In this document: positions 8,200 through 16,292 of the stretch, one piece after another | Layout: each line of letters opens with the position of its first letter | How positions within the stretch are numbered: the stretch's first letter is position 1 | Source: JANMZR01 sp031383555 | GTDB taxonomy: Bacteria; Bacteroidota; Bacteroidia; Cytophagales; Spirosomataceae | Direction of reading: 5' to 3' | Length of the DNA stretch: 27,488 bases | Assembly: GCA_031383555.1 (NCBI GenBank) | Contig: JANMZR010000131.1 | Span: 1 to 27,488, forward strand | Notes under the pieces: model-generated | Databases searched by the model: none | What the model was told of the DNA's origin: nothing | What the model saw: the letters and a program-made list of their open reading frames with translations, nothing else | Made by a program: the position numbers and the translations under genes

Positions 8200-8784
8200 A
8201 TGATAAAATTGAATAGAAAGTTAATTCTTGCCTCAAATTCTCCAAGAAGAAAGGAAATATTGTCGAATGCAGGCTTTGAGTTTTCTGTTTCAATGAAAGA
8301 GATTGATGAATCGTTCCCAATTGAAATGCCAATTATTGAAGTCCCAGCCTACTTAGCCTCAAAAAAAGCAGATTCTTTTGCTAAAGAAATAGGTGAAAAT
8401 ATAGTTTTAACTGCAGATACGATCGTTGCAATTGATAACCTAATTCTTAATAAACCTGTAGATGAAAAAGGAGCTAAAGATATGTTACAAAAACTAGCTG
8501 GCCGTAAGCATGTTGTACATACAGGATTTTGTATTTTAACAAAAAACGGTAAGAAAAGCTTTGTTGACACCACCGAAGTATGGTTTAAACATTTGACAGA
8601 CAATGAGATAGACTATTATATAAAAACTTGTAAACCGTTTGACAAAGCAGGCGCATATGGCGTACAAGATTTCATTGGCATGATAGGAATTGACAAAATT
8701 GTCGGAAGTTATTTCACCGTGATGGGTTTACCGATTCATCTAATTTATAAAGAACTTTCAGAATATATAGTTTGGAAGAAATAG
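8200..8784 (+). CDS. maf: Maf-like nucleoside triphosphate pyrophosphatase
   Basis: A Maf/YhdE-type house-cleaning enzyme of 194 residues. It hydrolyses non-canonical or selected NTPs (dTTP/UTP in YhdE relatives) to the monophosphate. Hallmarks are LILASNSPRRKEIL (residues 8-21, with the substrate-binding SxRR), the ExxDES-type segment KEIDESFP, LTADTIVAIDN (catalytic acidic residue), RKHVVHTGFCI, and the end segment KPFDKAGAYGVQDF. GSYFTVMGLPI closes the domain. I chose the ATG at 8200. An upstream TTG at 8191 is in frame but adds only three residues. It lies 14 bp before the amylase-like gene, so the two probably share a transcript. Confidence 0.95.
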   Translation: MIKLNRKLILASNSPRRKEILSNAGFEFSVSMKEIDESFPIEMPIIEVPAYLASKKADSFAKEIGENIVLTADTIVAIDNLILNKPVDEKGAKDMLQKLAGRKHVVHTGFCILTKNGKKSFVDTTEVWFKHLTDNEIDYYIKTCKPFDKAGAYGVQDFIGMIGIDKIVGSYFTVMGLPIHLIYKELSEYIVWKK

Positions 8785-8798
8785 AGAATAATTAAAAA

Positions 8799-11633
8799 AT
8801 GATGATAAAAAAATTGAGATTTATTAGTTTATTTCTTTTGTTTTTTACTAACTATTTTATTAACGCTCAAGTAGTTAGCACAAAAGAGGCCTTTCCAAAT
8901 GGAGATAATGAAATAACAATTATTGTCGATTTGAAATTGGCAAAAGATGGCCGTGCAGCAGGGCTTTTGAACAAAACATCTGATATTTATTTTTGGTCGG
9001 GAGCGGGTGACGACGCCAATGGAAATGCCTTTAAATATACGCCAACTGGTCAATCGAATTTCAATGCTCCCTATGAACCAGGCAAAATGACCTCTCTTGG
9101 AAGCGACAAATGGAGCATAACCATAAAACCAAGAACTTATTACAATGTGCCTTCAGGTACGTCCATTAAAAAAATAGGTGTAGTCATAAAAAACGGTGCT
9201 GGAAATGCCCAAACGGAGGATTTGTTTTTGGAATTGTTTGAACAAGGCCTCACAATTAAACTATTAAAACCAACAAATAATATAATCATTTTGCCTGAAA
9301 AAGGTGATTTTGATTTAAAATTAATAACTTCAAAAAAAGCAAATTTATCTGTTGCAACCAATGTTACCATGCCCGACAATACAGTACGCACTTATACTTT
9401 GGCCGAATTTTCAAATATCGACAGCCTTGAAACAAAAATAAAATTAGAAAAAATAAATGATACAAAAATTGCTGGCATGACGCTAAAAGTAATAATAACC
9501 GCTAAAACAAACGAAGAAACCACTTCGGATACCCTAACGATAGTAGTAAAACCAAATGTAGAACTGGAAGCAAAACCTACAAATACTAAAGAAGGAATAA
9601 ATTATACATCAAAAAATAGTGCAACAGTTGTATTTTATGCACCTCAAAAAAGCTTCGTCACAATTTCAGTTCAAAACTTAGGCGATTTTTTAATGAAAAA
9701 AGATCCAGAATCAGCTCATTTTTGGATTGAATTAAACAACCTTATTGAAGGCTATGAATACCTTTATAATTATGTTGTGGATGGAACAATTGTAGTTGCA
9801 GACCCTTTTTCAGAAAAAATATTGGACCCCAAATTCGATAAATTTATATCCAATACTACTTATCCTGGCTTGATGCCTTTTCCTGAAGGTGTCGACCAAA
9901 TAATGTCAGTTTTACAAACAGGTCAAAAGCCTTTTGAGTGGAAAGGAACTAATTTCAAAAGACCAAAATCAGAGCAACTTGTTATCTATGAGTTACTTAT
10001 ACGTGATTTTACAGTTGAAGGCACTTATAAAGCAGCACAATCAAGAATTCCTTATTTGAAAAATTTGGGAATAAATGCTATAGAATTAATGCCCGTTTCA
10101 GAGTTTACAGCAAACGATTCTTGGGGTTATAATCCTACTTTCTATACAGCCGTTGATAAAGCTTATGGTACAAAAGACGACCTCAAAAATTTCATAGACG
10201 AATGCCATAAAAACGGAATTGCAGTAATTATTGACATGGTGCTCAACCAAGCTGACGAAGCTTTTCCTTATGTAAAAATGTATTTTGAAAATGGAGGTAT
10301 TGCTCCCGATTCGCCGTATTTCAACCAATCAGCAACACATCCTTTTAGTGTTTTTAGAGATTTTAATCATGAGAGTTTGGCAACGCAAAGCTTTGTAGAT
10401 CAAGTAAATAAATATTGGTTGCAGGAGTTTAATATTGATGGCTTTCGCTTTGACTTATCTAAAGGATTCACACAAAAAATAAATACCGATGTTGGTCAAT
10501 GGAGTAATTATGATGGTAGTCGAGTGGCTATTTGGAAGCGGATTTATGATAAAATTCGTGAAACTGACAAAACCGCATATGTGATTTTAGAACACTTTGC
10601 TGCCAATAATGAAGAACAAGAACTCTCAGATTATGGTATGATGTTTTGGGGAAATGCCAATGGCGATTATAGGAATTCGCTAAAAAATGGCTCAAACAAC
10701 TTAGCAGGTATTTCTCATAAAAACAGAGGTTGGCAAAAGGCAAATTTGATTGGCTATATGGAAAGCCACGATGAAGAGCGGTTGATGTTCGATGTGCAGA
10801 AAAATGGTGGAGCATCAGGTAATTATTCTACTAAAGATTTGGGTGCTGCCTTAGAACGTGCAAAAGCTGCCACAGCCTTATTTTTACTCACAGAAGGCCC
10901 AAAAATGATATGGCAATTTGGTGAATTGGGTTATGATGTTTCAATAGACCAAAACGGTAGAACGGGTAAAAAACCTGTGAAATGGGATTACTTCGATGAA
11001 CCAGCCCGAAAAAAGCTCTATCAAACTTATTCAGAAATGATAAAATTAAAGAAAATTTTGGACATTGAGGGTGCTACATTTTCTTATGATTTGGCAGGTA
11101 AATTTAAAAAAATTACAATTGAAAATAAAGACCAGAAAATAGTCTTTTTCGCAAACTTTGACTTACAAAATAGAAGTGAAACTATTGGCCTTCCATTAGG
11201 CACTTGGTATGATTACTTCACTGGTGATGAGCTTGCTGTGCAAAATAATAGCGATAAATACGAAATAAAACCTGGCGAATTTCATATTTATAGTTCCAAA
11301 AAATTGACGACTCCTGAAGTAGGAATTGTGCCTTGGGAATCAATAAAAAAAGAGCAAATTTTAGCCACTGAGCCTTTGGTGTTTTCAAATTTCAATATTT
11401 ATCCAAATCCAAGTTCAGATTTTATTCAAATGAGTTTTTCAGGAAAAACTGGCAATAGGTATAGGGTTGTTTTAGTAAATATGAGTGGAAATTTAATGGC
11501 AGAAAGAACAGGAATATTTAATAATAATACAGAAAAAGAGCACTTTACGACAAAAAAATTACCCTCAGGAACCTATCTTTTAAAAGTAGAAACCGAGGGT
11601 AAAATTCAAACAGGAAAATTCTCTAAATTATAA
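8799..11633 (+). CDS. Secreted GH13 alpha-amylase family protein with T9SS sorting domain
   Basis: A 944-residue exported glycoside hydrolase of family GH13, acting on alpha-glucans. A signal peptide occupies residues 1-24 (ending INAQ). Next is an N-terminal beta domain (about 25-150, DIYFWSGAG) of a type seen in Bacteroidota amylases, then a CBM48-like module (about 255-345, AHFWIELNNLIEGYEYLY). The catalytic barrel follows: region I DMVLNQ (479-484), region II DGFRFD with nucleophile Asp552, region III VILEHF with acid/base Glu598, and region IV SHDEE with Asp658. Region I ends in Gln where classic amylases have His. The last 81 residues begin NFNIYPNPSSDF and end GTYLLKVETEGKIQTGKFSKL minus a few variable residues, a type A T9SS signal that exports the enzyme to the cell surface or medium. 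The ATGATG start gives two possible first codons. Confidence 0.92.
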   Translation: MMIKKLRFISLFLLFFTNYFINAQVVSTKEAFPNGDNEITIIVDLKLAKDGRAAGLLNKTSDIYFWSGAGDDANGNAFKYTPTGQSNFNAPYEPGKMTSLGSDKWSITIKPRTYYNVPSGTSIKKIGVVIKNGAGNAQTEDLFLELFEQGLTIKLLKPTNNIIILPEKGDFDLKLITSKKANLSVATNVTMPDNTVRTYTLAEFSNIDSLETKIKLEKINDTKIAGMTLKVIITAKTNEETTSDTLTIVVKPNVELEAKPTNTKEGINYTSKNSATVVFYAPQKSFVTISVQNLGDFLMKKDPESAHFWIELNNLIEGYEYLYNYVVDGTIVVADPFSEKILDPKFDKFISNTTYPGLMPFPEGVDQIMSVLQTGQKPFEWKGTNFKRPKSEQLVIYELLIRDFTVEGTYKAAQSRIPYLKNLGINAIELMPVSEFTANDSWGYNPTFYTAVDKAYGTKDDLKNFIDECHKNGIAVIIDMVLNQADEAFPYVKMYFENGGIAPDSPYFNQSATHPFSVFRDFNHESLATQSFVDQVNKYWLQEFNIDGFRFDLSKGFTQKINTDVGQWSNYDGSRVAIWKRIYDKIRETDKTAYVILEHFAANNEEQELSDYGMMFWGNANGDYRNSLKNGSNNLAGISHKNRGWQKANLIGYMESHDEERLMFDVQKNGGASGNYSTKDLGAALERAKAATALFLLTEGPKMIWQFGELGYDVSIDQNGRTGKKPVKWDYFDEPARKKLYQTYSEMIKLKKILDIEGATFSYDLAGKFKKITIENKDQKIVFFANFDLQNRSETIGLPLGTWYDYFTGDELAVQNNSDKYEIKPGEFHIYSSKKLTTPEVGIVPWESIKKEQILATEPLVFSNFNIYPNPSSDFIQMSFSGKTGNRYRVVLVNMSGNLMAERTGIFNNNTEKEHFTTKKLPSGTYLLKVETEGKIQTGKFSKL

Positions 11634-11650
11634 TGTTTTTTATTAAACTT

Positions 11651-11977
11651 TTAAACCGAAAAGCTTTCCCCGCAGCCACAAGTGCGTGAAGCATTTGGGT
11701 TTTTAAACTGAAAACCTTTGCCATTGAGTCCATCAGAAAAATCTAACTCAGTGCCTGCAAGGTACAAAATAGACTTTTTATCTACCATTATTTTCACTCC
11801 TTTATCCTCAAAAACCATGTCGGTGGTTTTGGGTTCTGAAGCGAAATCAAGATTGTACATTAAACCAGAGCAACCTCCACCTTCCACTGCTACTCGCACG
11901 TTAAAGTTATCGGTTAATCCTTCCTTTTGACGAAGTTCTATTATTCGTTCTGCTGCTTTATCTGAAACTGAAACCAT
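11651..11977 (-). CDS. Iron-sulfur cluster assembly accessory protein, HesB/IscA family
   Basis: An A-type Fe-S carrier of 108 residues, the normal family length. It receives or delivers Fe-S clusters to apoproteins. The three conserved cluster-binding cysteines are present: Cys36 in VEGGGCSGLMY, and Cys100 and Cys102 in RTCGCGESF. The fold markers ISVSDKAAERI-like start, DKKSILYLAGTELDF and KNPNASRTCGCG are all typical. It could be called SufA, ErpA or IscA, and the sequence alone does not separate them. The gene is a single unit, convergent with the amylase-like gene (17-bp gap) and divergent from the epimerase gene. The 184-bp divergent region carries TTTCGAAA palindromes. A cluster-sensing regulator there is an attractive but untested idea. 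Confidence 0.93.
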   Translation of the reverse strand: MVSVSDKAAERIIELRQKEGLTDNFNVRVAVEGGGCSGLMYNLDFASEPKTTDMVFEDKGVKIMVDKKSILYLAGTELDFSDGLNGKGFQFKNPNASRTCGCGESFSV

Positions 11978-12062
11978 AATTATAAGCCTTTTTTAAATAT
12001 TTCTTATAAAAATAACCATAAACCCTAAATAAAAGTTCTAATTTGGTGAATTAATGATTCTT

Positions 12063-12134
12063 TATTTCGAAATATTGACGCAATAATTTGAAGAAATCTA
12101 TATTTCGAAATAAGGAAACAACAATATTTCGATA
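12063..12134. promoter_or_regulatory. Candidate operator cluster: repeated TATTTCGAAATA palindrome
   Basis: The perfect 12-bp palindrome TATTTCGAAATA occurs at 12063-12074 and at 12101-12112, 38 bp apart. A third, imperfect copy (TATTTCGATA) is at 12125-12134. All three lie in the divergent region between the IscA-type gene and methylmalonyl-CoA epimerase. Related sites occur at 3842-3877. Repeated long palindromes in a promoter region are typical of dimeric repressor binding sites. The regulator is unknown. Confidence 0.45.
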
Positions 12135-12161
12135 CTTTATAGCTTATATATTTTGATAAAA

Positions 12162-12569
12162 ATGAAACAAATAGATCATATAGGAATTGCGGTAAAAAAT
12201 CTAGAATATTCCGAAGTATTATTCACTAAACTATTGAAAATCAGCCCTTACAAAAGAGAAACTGTTGATTCAGAAAAGGTTATTACTTCTTTTTTCAAAA
12301 CAGGCGATTCAAAAATTGAGCTTTTGGAATCAACAGATGAAAATAGTGCCATATCTAAATTTTTAGAAAAAAAAGGTGAAGGTATCCACCATATTGCATT
12401 TGAGGTTGACAATATAAAAACAGAAATGGAACGACTTGTAAATGAAGGCTTTAATTTAGTAAACGATATTCCAAAATTGGGTGCTGATAATAAATTGGTT
12501 TGTTTTTTACACCCAAAATCGAGCAATGGAGTATTGATTGAATTGGTACAAAGTATCAAACTAAAATAA
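12162..12569 (+). CDS. mce: Methylmalonyl-CoA epimerase
   Basis: A vicinal-oxygen-chelate (glyoxalase-fold) protein of 135 residues. It interconverts (R)- and (S)-methylmalonyl-CoA in propionate and branched-chain degradation. The start MKQIDHIGIAVKNLEYSE and the block GEGIHHIAFEVDNI are diagnostic. Metal ligands are expected at His6, His77 and Glu127 (in VLIELVQ). LHPKSSNGVLIEL closes the second betaalphabetabetabeta unit. I chose the ATG at 12162, which gives the usual family start. A TTG at 12153 would add three residues. The 3' end overlaps the convergent isomerase gene by 14 bp. The mutase partner is not in this window. Confidence 0.93.
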   Translation: MKQIDHIGIAVKNLEYSEVLFTKLLKISPYKRETVDSEKVITSFFKTGDSKIELLESTDENSAISKFLEKKGEGIHHIAFEVDNIKTEMERLVNEGFNLVNDIPKLGADNKLVCFLHPKSSNGVLIELVQSIKLK

Positions 12570-13095
12570 TTTCCCTCTCTGTGGGTTGGGGGGCTATTTT
12601 ATCTATTATCAATTTGAGCCAAGCGGTGTATTTTTCTGGCGCAACATCAAGGTCAGTCTTTAATTTTTCAATTGTAATATATTGATATTCAGACGCTTCA
12701 ATTGGATTCAGAACCGGTAATTCATCGGAAACTCCTTTGAACACGTGGTCATATTCGTATTCTATTAATCCATTTTCAAACTCAGCTTTATATTGAAAAG
12801 TAAACCAAGGGCTCAATTCACATTCCATTCCCATTTCATCAAATAGTCTTTTATTCAGGCAATCTTCCATCAAAAAACCTGGCTGGGGATGGCTGCAGCA
12901 GGTGTTTGTCCATAAACCTGGTGAATGATACTTTTCTAAAGCACGCTTTTGTAATAATAATTCATTTTTAGAATTGAACACAAAAATAGAAAATGCACGG
13001 TGTAAGTCACCATCCAAATGCGCCTTCATTTTATCCTTTTCCCCTATTTCTTGATCCAATTCATTCACCAAAATGACTTTATCCCAACTATTCAT
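12556..13095 (-). CDS. idi: Isopentenyl-diphosphate delta-isomerase, type 1
   Basis: A Nudix-fold isomerase of 179 residues that converts IPP to DMAPP, feeding menaquinone, carotenoid and undecaprenyl synthesis. Numbering falls close to the E. coli enzyme: catalytic Cys67 in LWTNTCCSHPQPG, metal ligands His26, His32 (LHRAFSIFVF) and His69, and the acidic pair Glu112/Glu114 in IEYEYDH. The Nudix-like helix reads CLNKRLFDEMGMEC. The C-terminus PQPTEREIILV is encoded by a copy of the GC-rich dispersed repeat. The stop lies 14 bp inside the convergent epimerase gene, so the native end has probably been replaced. Activity should not depend on this tail. Confidence 0.95.
   Translation of the reverse strand: MNSWDKVILVNELDQEIGEKDKMKAHLDGDLHRAFSIFVFNSKNELLLQKRALEKYHSPGLWTNTCCSHPQPGFLMEDCLNKRLFDEMGMECELSPWFTFQYKAEFENGLIEYEYDHVFKGVSDELPVLNPIEASEYQYITIEKLKTDLDVAPEKYTAWLKLIIDKIAPQPTEREIILV
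12571..12594 (+). repeat. Dispersed GC-rich short repeat, copy B (3' end of idi)
   Basis: TTCCCTCTCTGTGGG followed by TTGGGGGGCT matches the pattern seen at 1261-1288 and 16266-16290. On the minus strand it encodes idi residues 168-175 (APQPTERE). It starts one base after the mce stop codon. Confidence 0.5.
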
Positions 13096-13234
13096 TATTA
13101 TTTTTTTTATTTATTAACTTTAACTTTCCTATTAAGATTTTGTTTTTGAATCAATCAAATTCTGATTAATATTCTTTAAATTTAGCTTAATATTTGAAAA
13201 CTAAACTAAAAAAATCTTAGACTTTATAAAATAC

Positions 13235-14326
13235 ATGAAAAACCGCTACTTATCTCTTGATATTTTCAGAGGAATTACCATCGCTGGAATGGTTTTAGTA
13301 AACACCACTGGCAACGGCGATTATACTTACGCCCCACTAAAACACGCTCATTGGCATGGATTTACACCGACCGACTTGGTGTTTCCATCCTTCATGTTTA
13401 TTATTGGCGTGGCCATGCGGTTTTCATTTGCCCCTTCAAATTATACTTTGACTCCTAATTTGAGAAATAAAATATTAAAAAGGGCAGCCTTACTTTTTCT
13501 GCTGTCTTATTTGATCCACAATTTCCCTTATATCGATTTTAGCCTTTCAAATATGCGCATTCCAGGTGTACTACAAAGGCTAGCAATTGGTTTTGCAGCT
13601 ACTGCATTTATAGTTTTGTCTTTACCCAAAAAATGGTATATATATATCGCAATCGGCTTGTTGGTAGGTTATTGGGCAATTATGTGGTTTTTTGGAAACT
13701 ACGATGAAACCACAAATGCCGTGCTTTATTTAGATAAATTTTTATTAGGCGAAAAACATTTGTATAACGGCCAAGGCTTTCCTTTCGATCCTGAAGGAAT
13801 ACTAAGCTCAATACCAGCAATAGCCTCAACCTTAATTGGTTACCTGGTTGGAATTGGCATTCAAGAGGCAAAGGACAAAAAGATACTAGTTTATAGATTG
13901 GTGGCTTGGGGTGTGGCTTTAGTTTTAATTGCTTTGATTTGGAATAAGGCTTTTCCAATAAATAAAAAGCTGTGGACAAGCTCATTTGTATTACTTTGTG
14001 CTGGCTTAGACATGATTATTTTAGCCCCATTAATTTGGATAATTGACCTAAAAAAGAAAACCAATTGGATTTATTTCTTTAAAGTATTTGGCATGAATTC
14101 AATTGCCGCTTATGCCATTTCAGAAGTTCTAGCCATTAGTTTATATGCAATTCCAGTTACTGATGGTTCCTCAAAAACAAGTCTTTTCAACTGGATTTAT
14201 TGGCATGTTTTCCAACCTATATTTGGCAATTATAATGGTGCGCTAGCATTTGCAATAGCTTTTGTACTAATATGTTGGCTACCACTTTGGCTTATGTACA
14301 AAAAAGGAATATTTTGGAAGATTTAA
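13235..14326 (+). CDS. Heparan-alpha-glucosaminide N-acetyltransferase-like membrane protein
   Basis: An integral membrane acyltransferase-like protein of 363 residues, related to human HGSNAT and bacterial NagX/YeiB-type proteins. The signature is at the N-terminus: RYLSLDIFRGITIAGMVLVN, then LKHAHWHGFTPTDLVFPSFM (about residues 35-54), followed by FIIGVAMRFSF. HGSNAT uses a conserved His to transfer acetyl groups across the membrane onto glucosamine, and the His37/His39/His41 cluster is the equivalent candidate region. About nine or ten hydrophobic segments are visible, including KVFGMNSIAAYAISEVLA near the end. In Bacteroidota such genes often accompany amino-sugar recycling. The nearby ROK kinase is on the other strand and is not clearly linked. 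Confidence 0.85.
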   Translation: MKNRYLSLDIFRGITIAGMVLVNTTGNGDYTYAPLKHAHWHGFTPTDLVFPSFMFIIGVAMRFSFAPSNYTLTPNLRNKILKRAALLFLLSYLIHNFPYIDFSLSNMRIPGVLQRLAIGFAATAFIVLSLPKKWYIYIAIGLLVGYWAIMWFFGNYDETTNAVLYLDKFLLGEKHLYNGQGFPFDPEGILSSIPAIASTLIGYLVGIGIQEAKDKKILVYRLVAWGVALVLIALIWNKAFPINKKLWTSSFVLLCAGLDMIILAPLIWIIDLKKKTNWIYFFKVFGMNSIAAYAISEVLAISLYAIPVTDGSSKTSLFNWIYWHVFQPIFGNYNGALAFAIAFVLICWLPLWLMYKKGIFWKI

Positions 14327-14402
14327 GAATACTTTAGAAAAAATATCAAATCTAGGTACCTTTATTAAAAAAGTAAAAAAGATTTAAATTTATCTAAAAA
14401 GC

Positions 14403-15287
14403 ATGTTTGAAAAGGCCATCATTGAATCACAAAAATACACAAGACCGATTCTATCAATTATTAGAAATTATGCCAATAAGGTAATTCCTGGGGCTGGCAC
14501 TTTGTTTTTTGTGAACGAAAAAGGGGTAGCGGTAACTTGTAAACACATTGCCGAAGTTATAATTTCATCTGATAATATTTGGAAAAAATACCAGGAATTT
14601 CAACAAGAAAAATCGACCTTTACAAGTGATGCGAAGCTGAAAAATAAAATTCGAGATTTAGAAATAAAATACGGCTTTAATCCCAATACAACCGTCCAAA
14701 TACTCAATACTTTTCAAAATTGTTTTGATAAAATAACTGGTTTTAAAATTCATTTTCACCCTACCTTAGATTTGGCCATAATTAAATTTGAAGGTTTCGA
14801 GAAAATATCCTATAGCTCACATGCTTTGTTTCCATCTGACAATCAAGCTATTAATACTGGAAAATTCCTATGTCGGCTAGGTTATCCCTTTCCCGAATTC
14901 AATAATTTCAGAATAAACGAATCAAATAATTTGGAGTGGACAAAAGAAGGTATTCAAAATACGCCGATATTCCCGCTTGAAGGCATGATTACCCGATTTG
15001 TCATTGAGAAAAATGAAATTACCCATATTGAATTAAGCACACCAGGTTTAAGAGGCCAGTCAGGTGGCCCACTTTTCGACTCTGAAGGAGTAGTTTATGG
15101 TATGCAAAGCCATACTATGCACCTACATTTGGGTTTTGATATGAAAGAGCATGAAATAAATACAAAATTTGGTCAAGAGAAAATCTCAAATTACCCTTTT
15201 CTGCATGTAGGCAGGTGCGTGCATGCGATTCAGATCAAGAAATTTTTGAATGAAAATGATGTTGAGTATTTTGTAAAAAAGATATAA
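14403..15287 (+). CDS. Trypsin-like (S1 family fold) serine protease, apparently cytoplasmic
   Basis: A 294-residue protein with a chymotrypsin-fold catalytic triad. His48 is in GVAVTCKHIAEV, Asp123 in HPTLDLAIIKFEG and Ser220 in GLRGQSGGPLFDSEGVVYGM. The opening GAGTLFFVNEKGVAVTCKHI resembles the HtrA/DegP-like first barrel. A charged, probably helical insert (about residues 58-92) lies between His and Asp. There is no signal peptide, membrane segment or PDZ domain, so it should act inside the cell, unlike DegP. It follows the acetyltransferase-like gene by 76 bp on the same strand and converges on the ROK kinase gene 3 bp away. The substrate is unknown. Standalone cytosolic trypsin-fold proteases are known as defence effectors, but nothing here supports that role. 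Confidence 0.82.
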   Translation: MFEKAIIESQKYTRPILSIIRNYANKVIPGAGTLFFVNEKGVAVTCKHIAEVIISSDNIWKKYQEFQQEKSTFTSDAKLKNKIRDLEIKYGFNPNTTVQILNTFQNCFDKITGFKIHFHPTLDLAIIKFEGFEKISYSSHALFPSDNQAINTGKFLCRLGYPFPEFNNFRINESNNLEWTKEGIQNTPIFPLEGMITRFVIEKNEITHIELSTPGLRGQSGGPLFDSEGVVYGMQSHTMHLHLGFDMKEHEINTKFGQEKISNYPFLHVGRCVHAIQIKKFLNENDVEYFVKKI

Positions 15288-15290
15288 AAT

Positions 15291-16187
15291 TTACAACAAA
15301 GCCGCACCAAACACTCCTGCACTATCGCCCAAAAGCGGTTTTACAATTGGGGTTTCTAATTTTCTATTATTGAAAATATATTTTTTAATTCGATCATAAC
15401 CCTCCGAATAAAGTAAGTCGATATTACCAACGCCACCACCAATTACAATCACATCAGGGTCAATTACATTTATAATAGTTGAGATGCCACGGCCATAATA
15501 TTCCAACATTCGGTCAATAGTTTTGGAGGCATTTTCATCTTTTCCTGCCAAATGAAGTTCAACTATCTCTTTCAATTTCAGCTCTTTACCGGATAATTTA
15601 GTGTAATATTTTTGAAGGGCAGGCCCCGAAATTACATTTTCAACGCAACCCGATTTGCCACAATAACAAGCTGGACCATCTTCTTCAATCATATTATGGC
15701 CCCACTCGCCTCCAATGCCATGTTTGCCATAAATGGCTTTGCCGTTGACAATTAATCCTCCTCCAACACCTGTTCCCATTATTACGCCAAAAACAACCTC
15801 AGCATTTGGGTCTATTTTTGGCACTGCACCCATCAAAGTTTCAGCCAAGGCAAAACAATTAGCATCATTAGCCAGCCTGGCCTCAATGCCCAATGCTTTT
15901 TCAATGTCATCTTTCATCGGCTGGTTATTCATCACCACAGAGTTGCAGTTTTTCATGGTTTGAGTGCCTGGGTCAAGCACACCTGGTGTTGAAAAACCAA
16001 TTTTTTGTGGATATTCACCGACCTTTTCTGATACTGAATCAATCAGTTTTTTTATTTGTGAAATAATGTGATTATAACCCAGATATGCCTCAGTATCAAT
16101 CCTCTGGCGATGGATAACGTCTAATTTTTCAGTAAGTACGGCACATTCAATTTTTGTGCCACCAAGGTCTACTCCCCAAATGTTCAT
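15291..16187 (-). CDS. ROK family sugar kinase (probable glucokinase)
   Basis: A 298-residue kinase of the Repressor/ORF/Kinase family that phosphorylates glucose or an N-acetylated amino sugar with ATP. The phosphate-binding motif is at the start (WGVDLGGTKIECAVL). The catalytic Asp108 lies in LANDANCFAL. IMGTGVGGGLIVNGK is the second glycine loop. The ROK signature GIGGEWGHNMIEEDGPACYC leads into the zinc site His164, Cys174, Cys176 and Cys181 (CYCGKSGCVENV). There is no N-terminal HTH, so it is a kinase and not a NagC-type repressor. I chose the ATG at 16187, which starts directly before the kinase core. A longer frame to 16259 adds only a hydrophobic leader of 24 residues without homology. 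Confidence 0.92.
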   Translation of the reverse strand: MNIWGVDLGGTKIECAVLTEKLDVIHRQRIDTEAYLGYNHIISQIKKLIDSVSEKVGEYPQKIGFSTPGVLDPGTQTMKNCNSVVMNNQPMKDDIEKALGIEARLANDANCFALAETLMGAVPKIDPNAEVVFGVIMGTGVGGGLIVNGKAIYGKHGIGGEWGHNMIEEDGPACYCGKSGCVENVISGPALQKYYTKLSGKELKLKEIVELHLAGKDENASKTIDRMLEYYGRGISTIINVIDPDVIVIGGGVGNIDLLYSEGYDRIKKYIFNNRKLETPIVKPLLGDSAGVFGAALL

Positions 16188-16265
16188 GATTTTGATTTTT
16201 CTTGTAAAATACAATATTAAGAAAATTATTGTTTTGAGCCCAAACTTTAATTTTAACAATTAAAA

Positions 16266-16290
16266 TTCCCCCTCTGGGGTTAAGGTGCTT
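16266..16290 (+). repeat. Dispersed GC-rich short repeat, copy C (after rsgA)
   Basis: TTCCCCCTCTGGGG followed by TTAAGGTGCTTTT resembles the copies at 1261-1288 and 12571-12594. This one lies just outside a gene, 2 bp beyond the rsgA stop (16293-16295). The C5/G4 arms can pair, so it could also act as a weak terminator for rsgA. Confidence 0.45.
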
Positions 16291-16292
16291 TT

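Noticed and set aside
14403..15287. Anti-phage defence island around the intracellular protease
   Set aside because: No nuclease, NLR, CBASS, toxin or other defence gene is nearby. The neighbours are metabolic and envelope genes.
15291..16259. Longer ROK kinase start at 16259
   Set aside because: The added 24 residues are a hydrophobic leader without kinase homology, and a signal peptide would misplace a cytosolic sugar kinase. The ATG at 16187 gives the canonical start.
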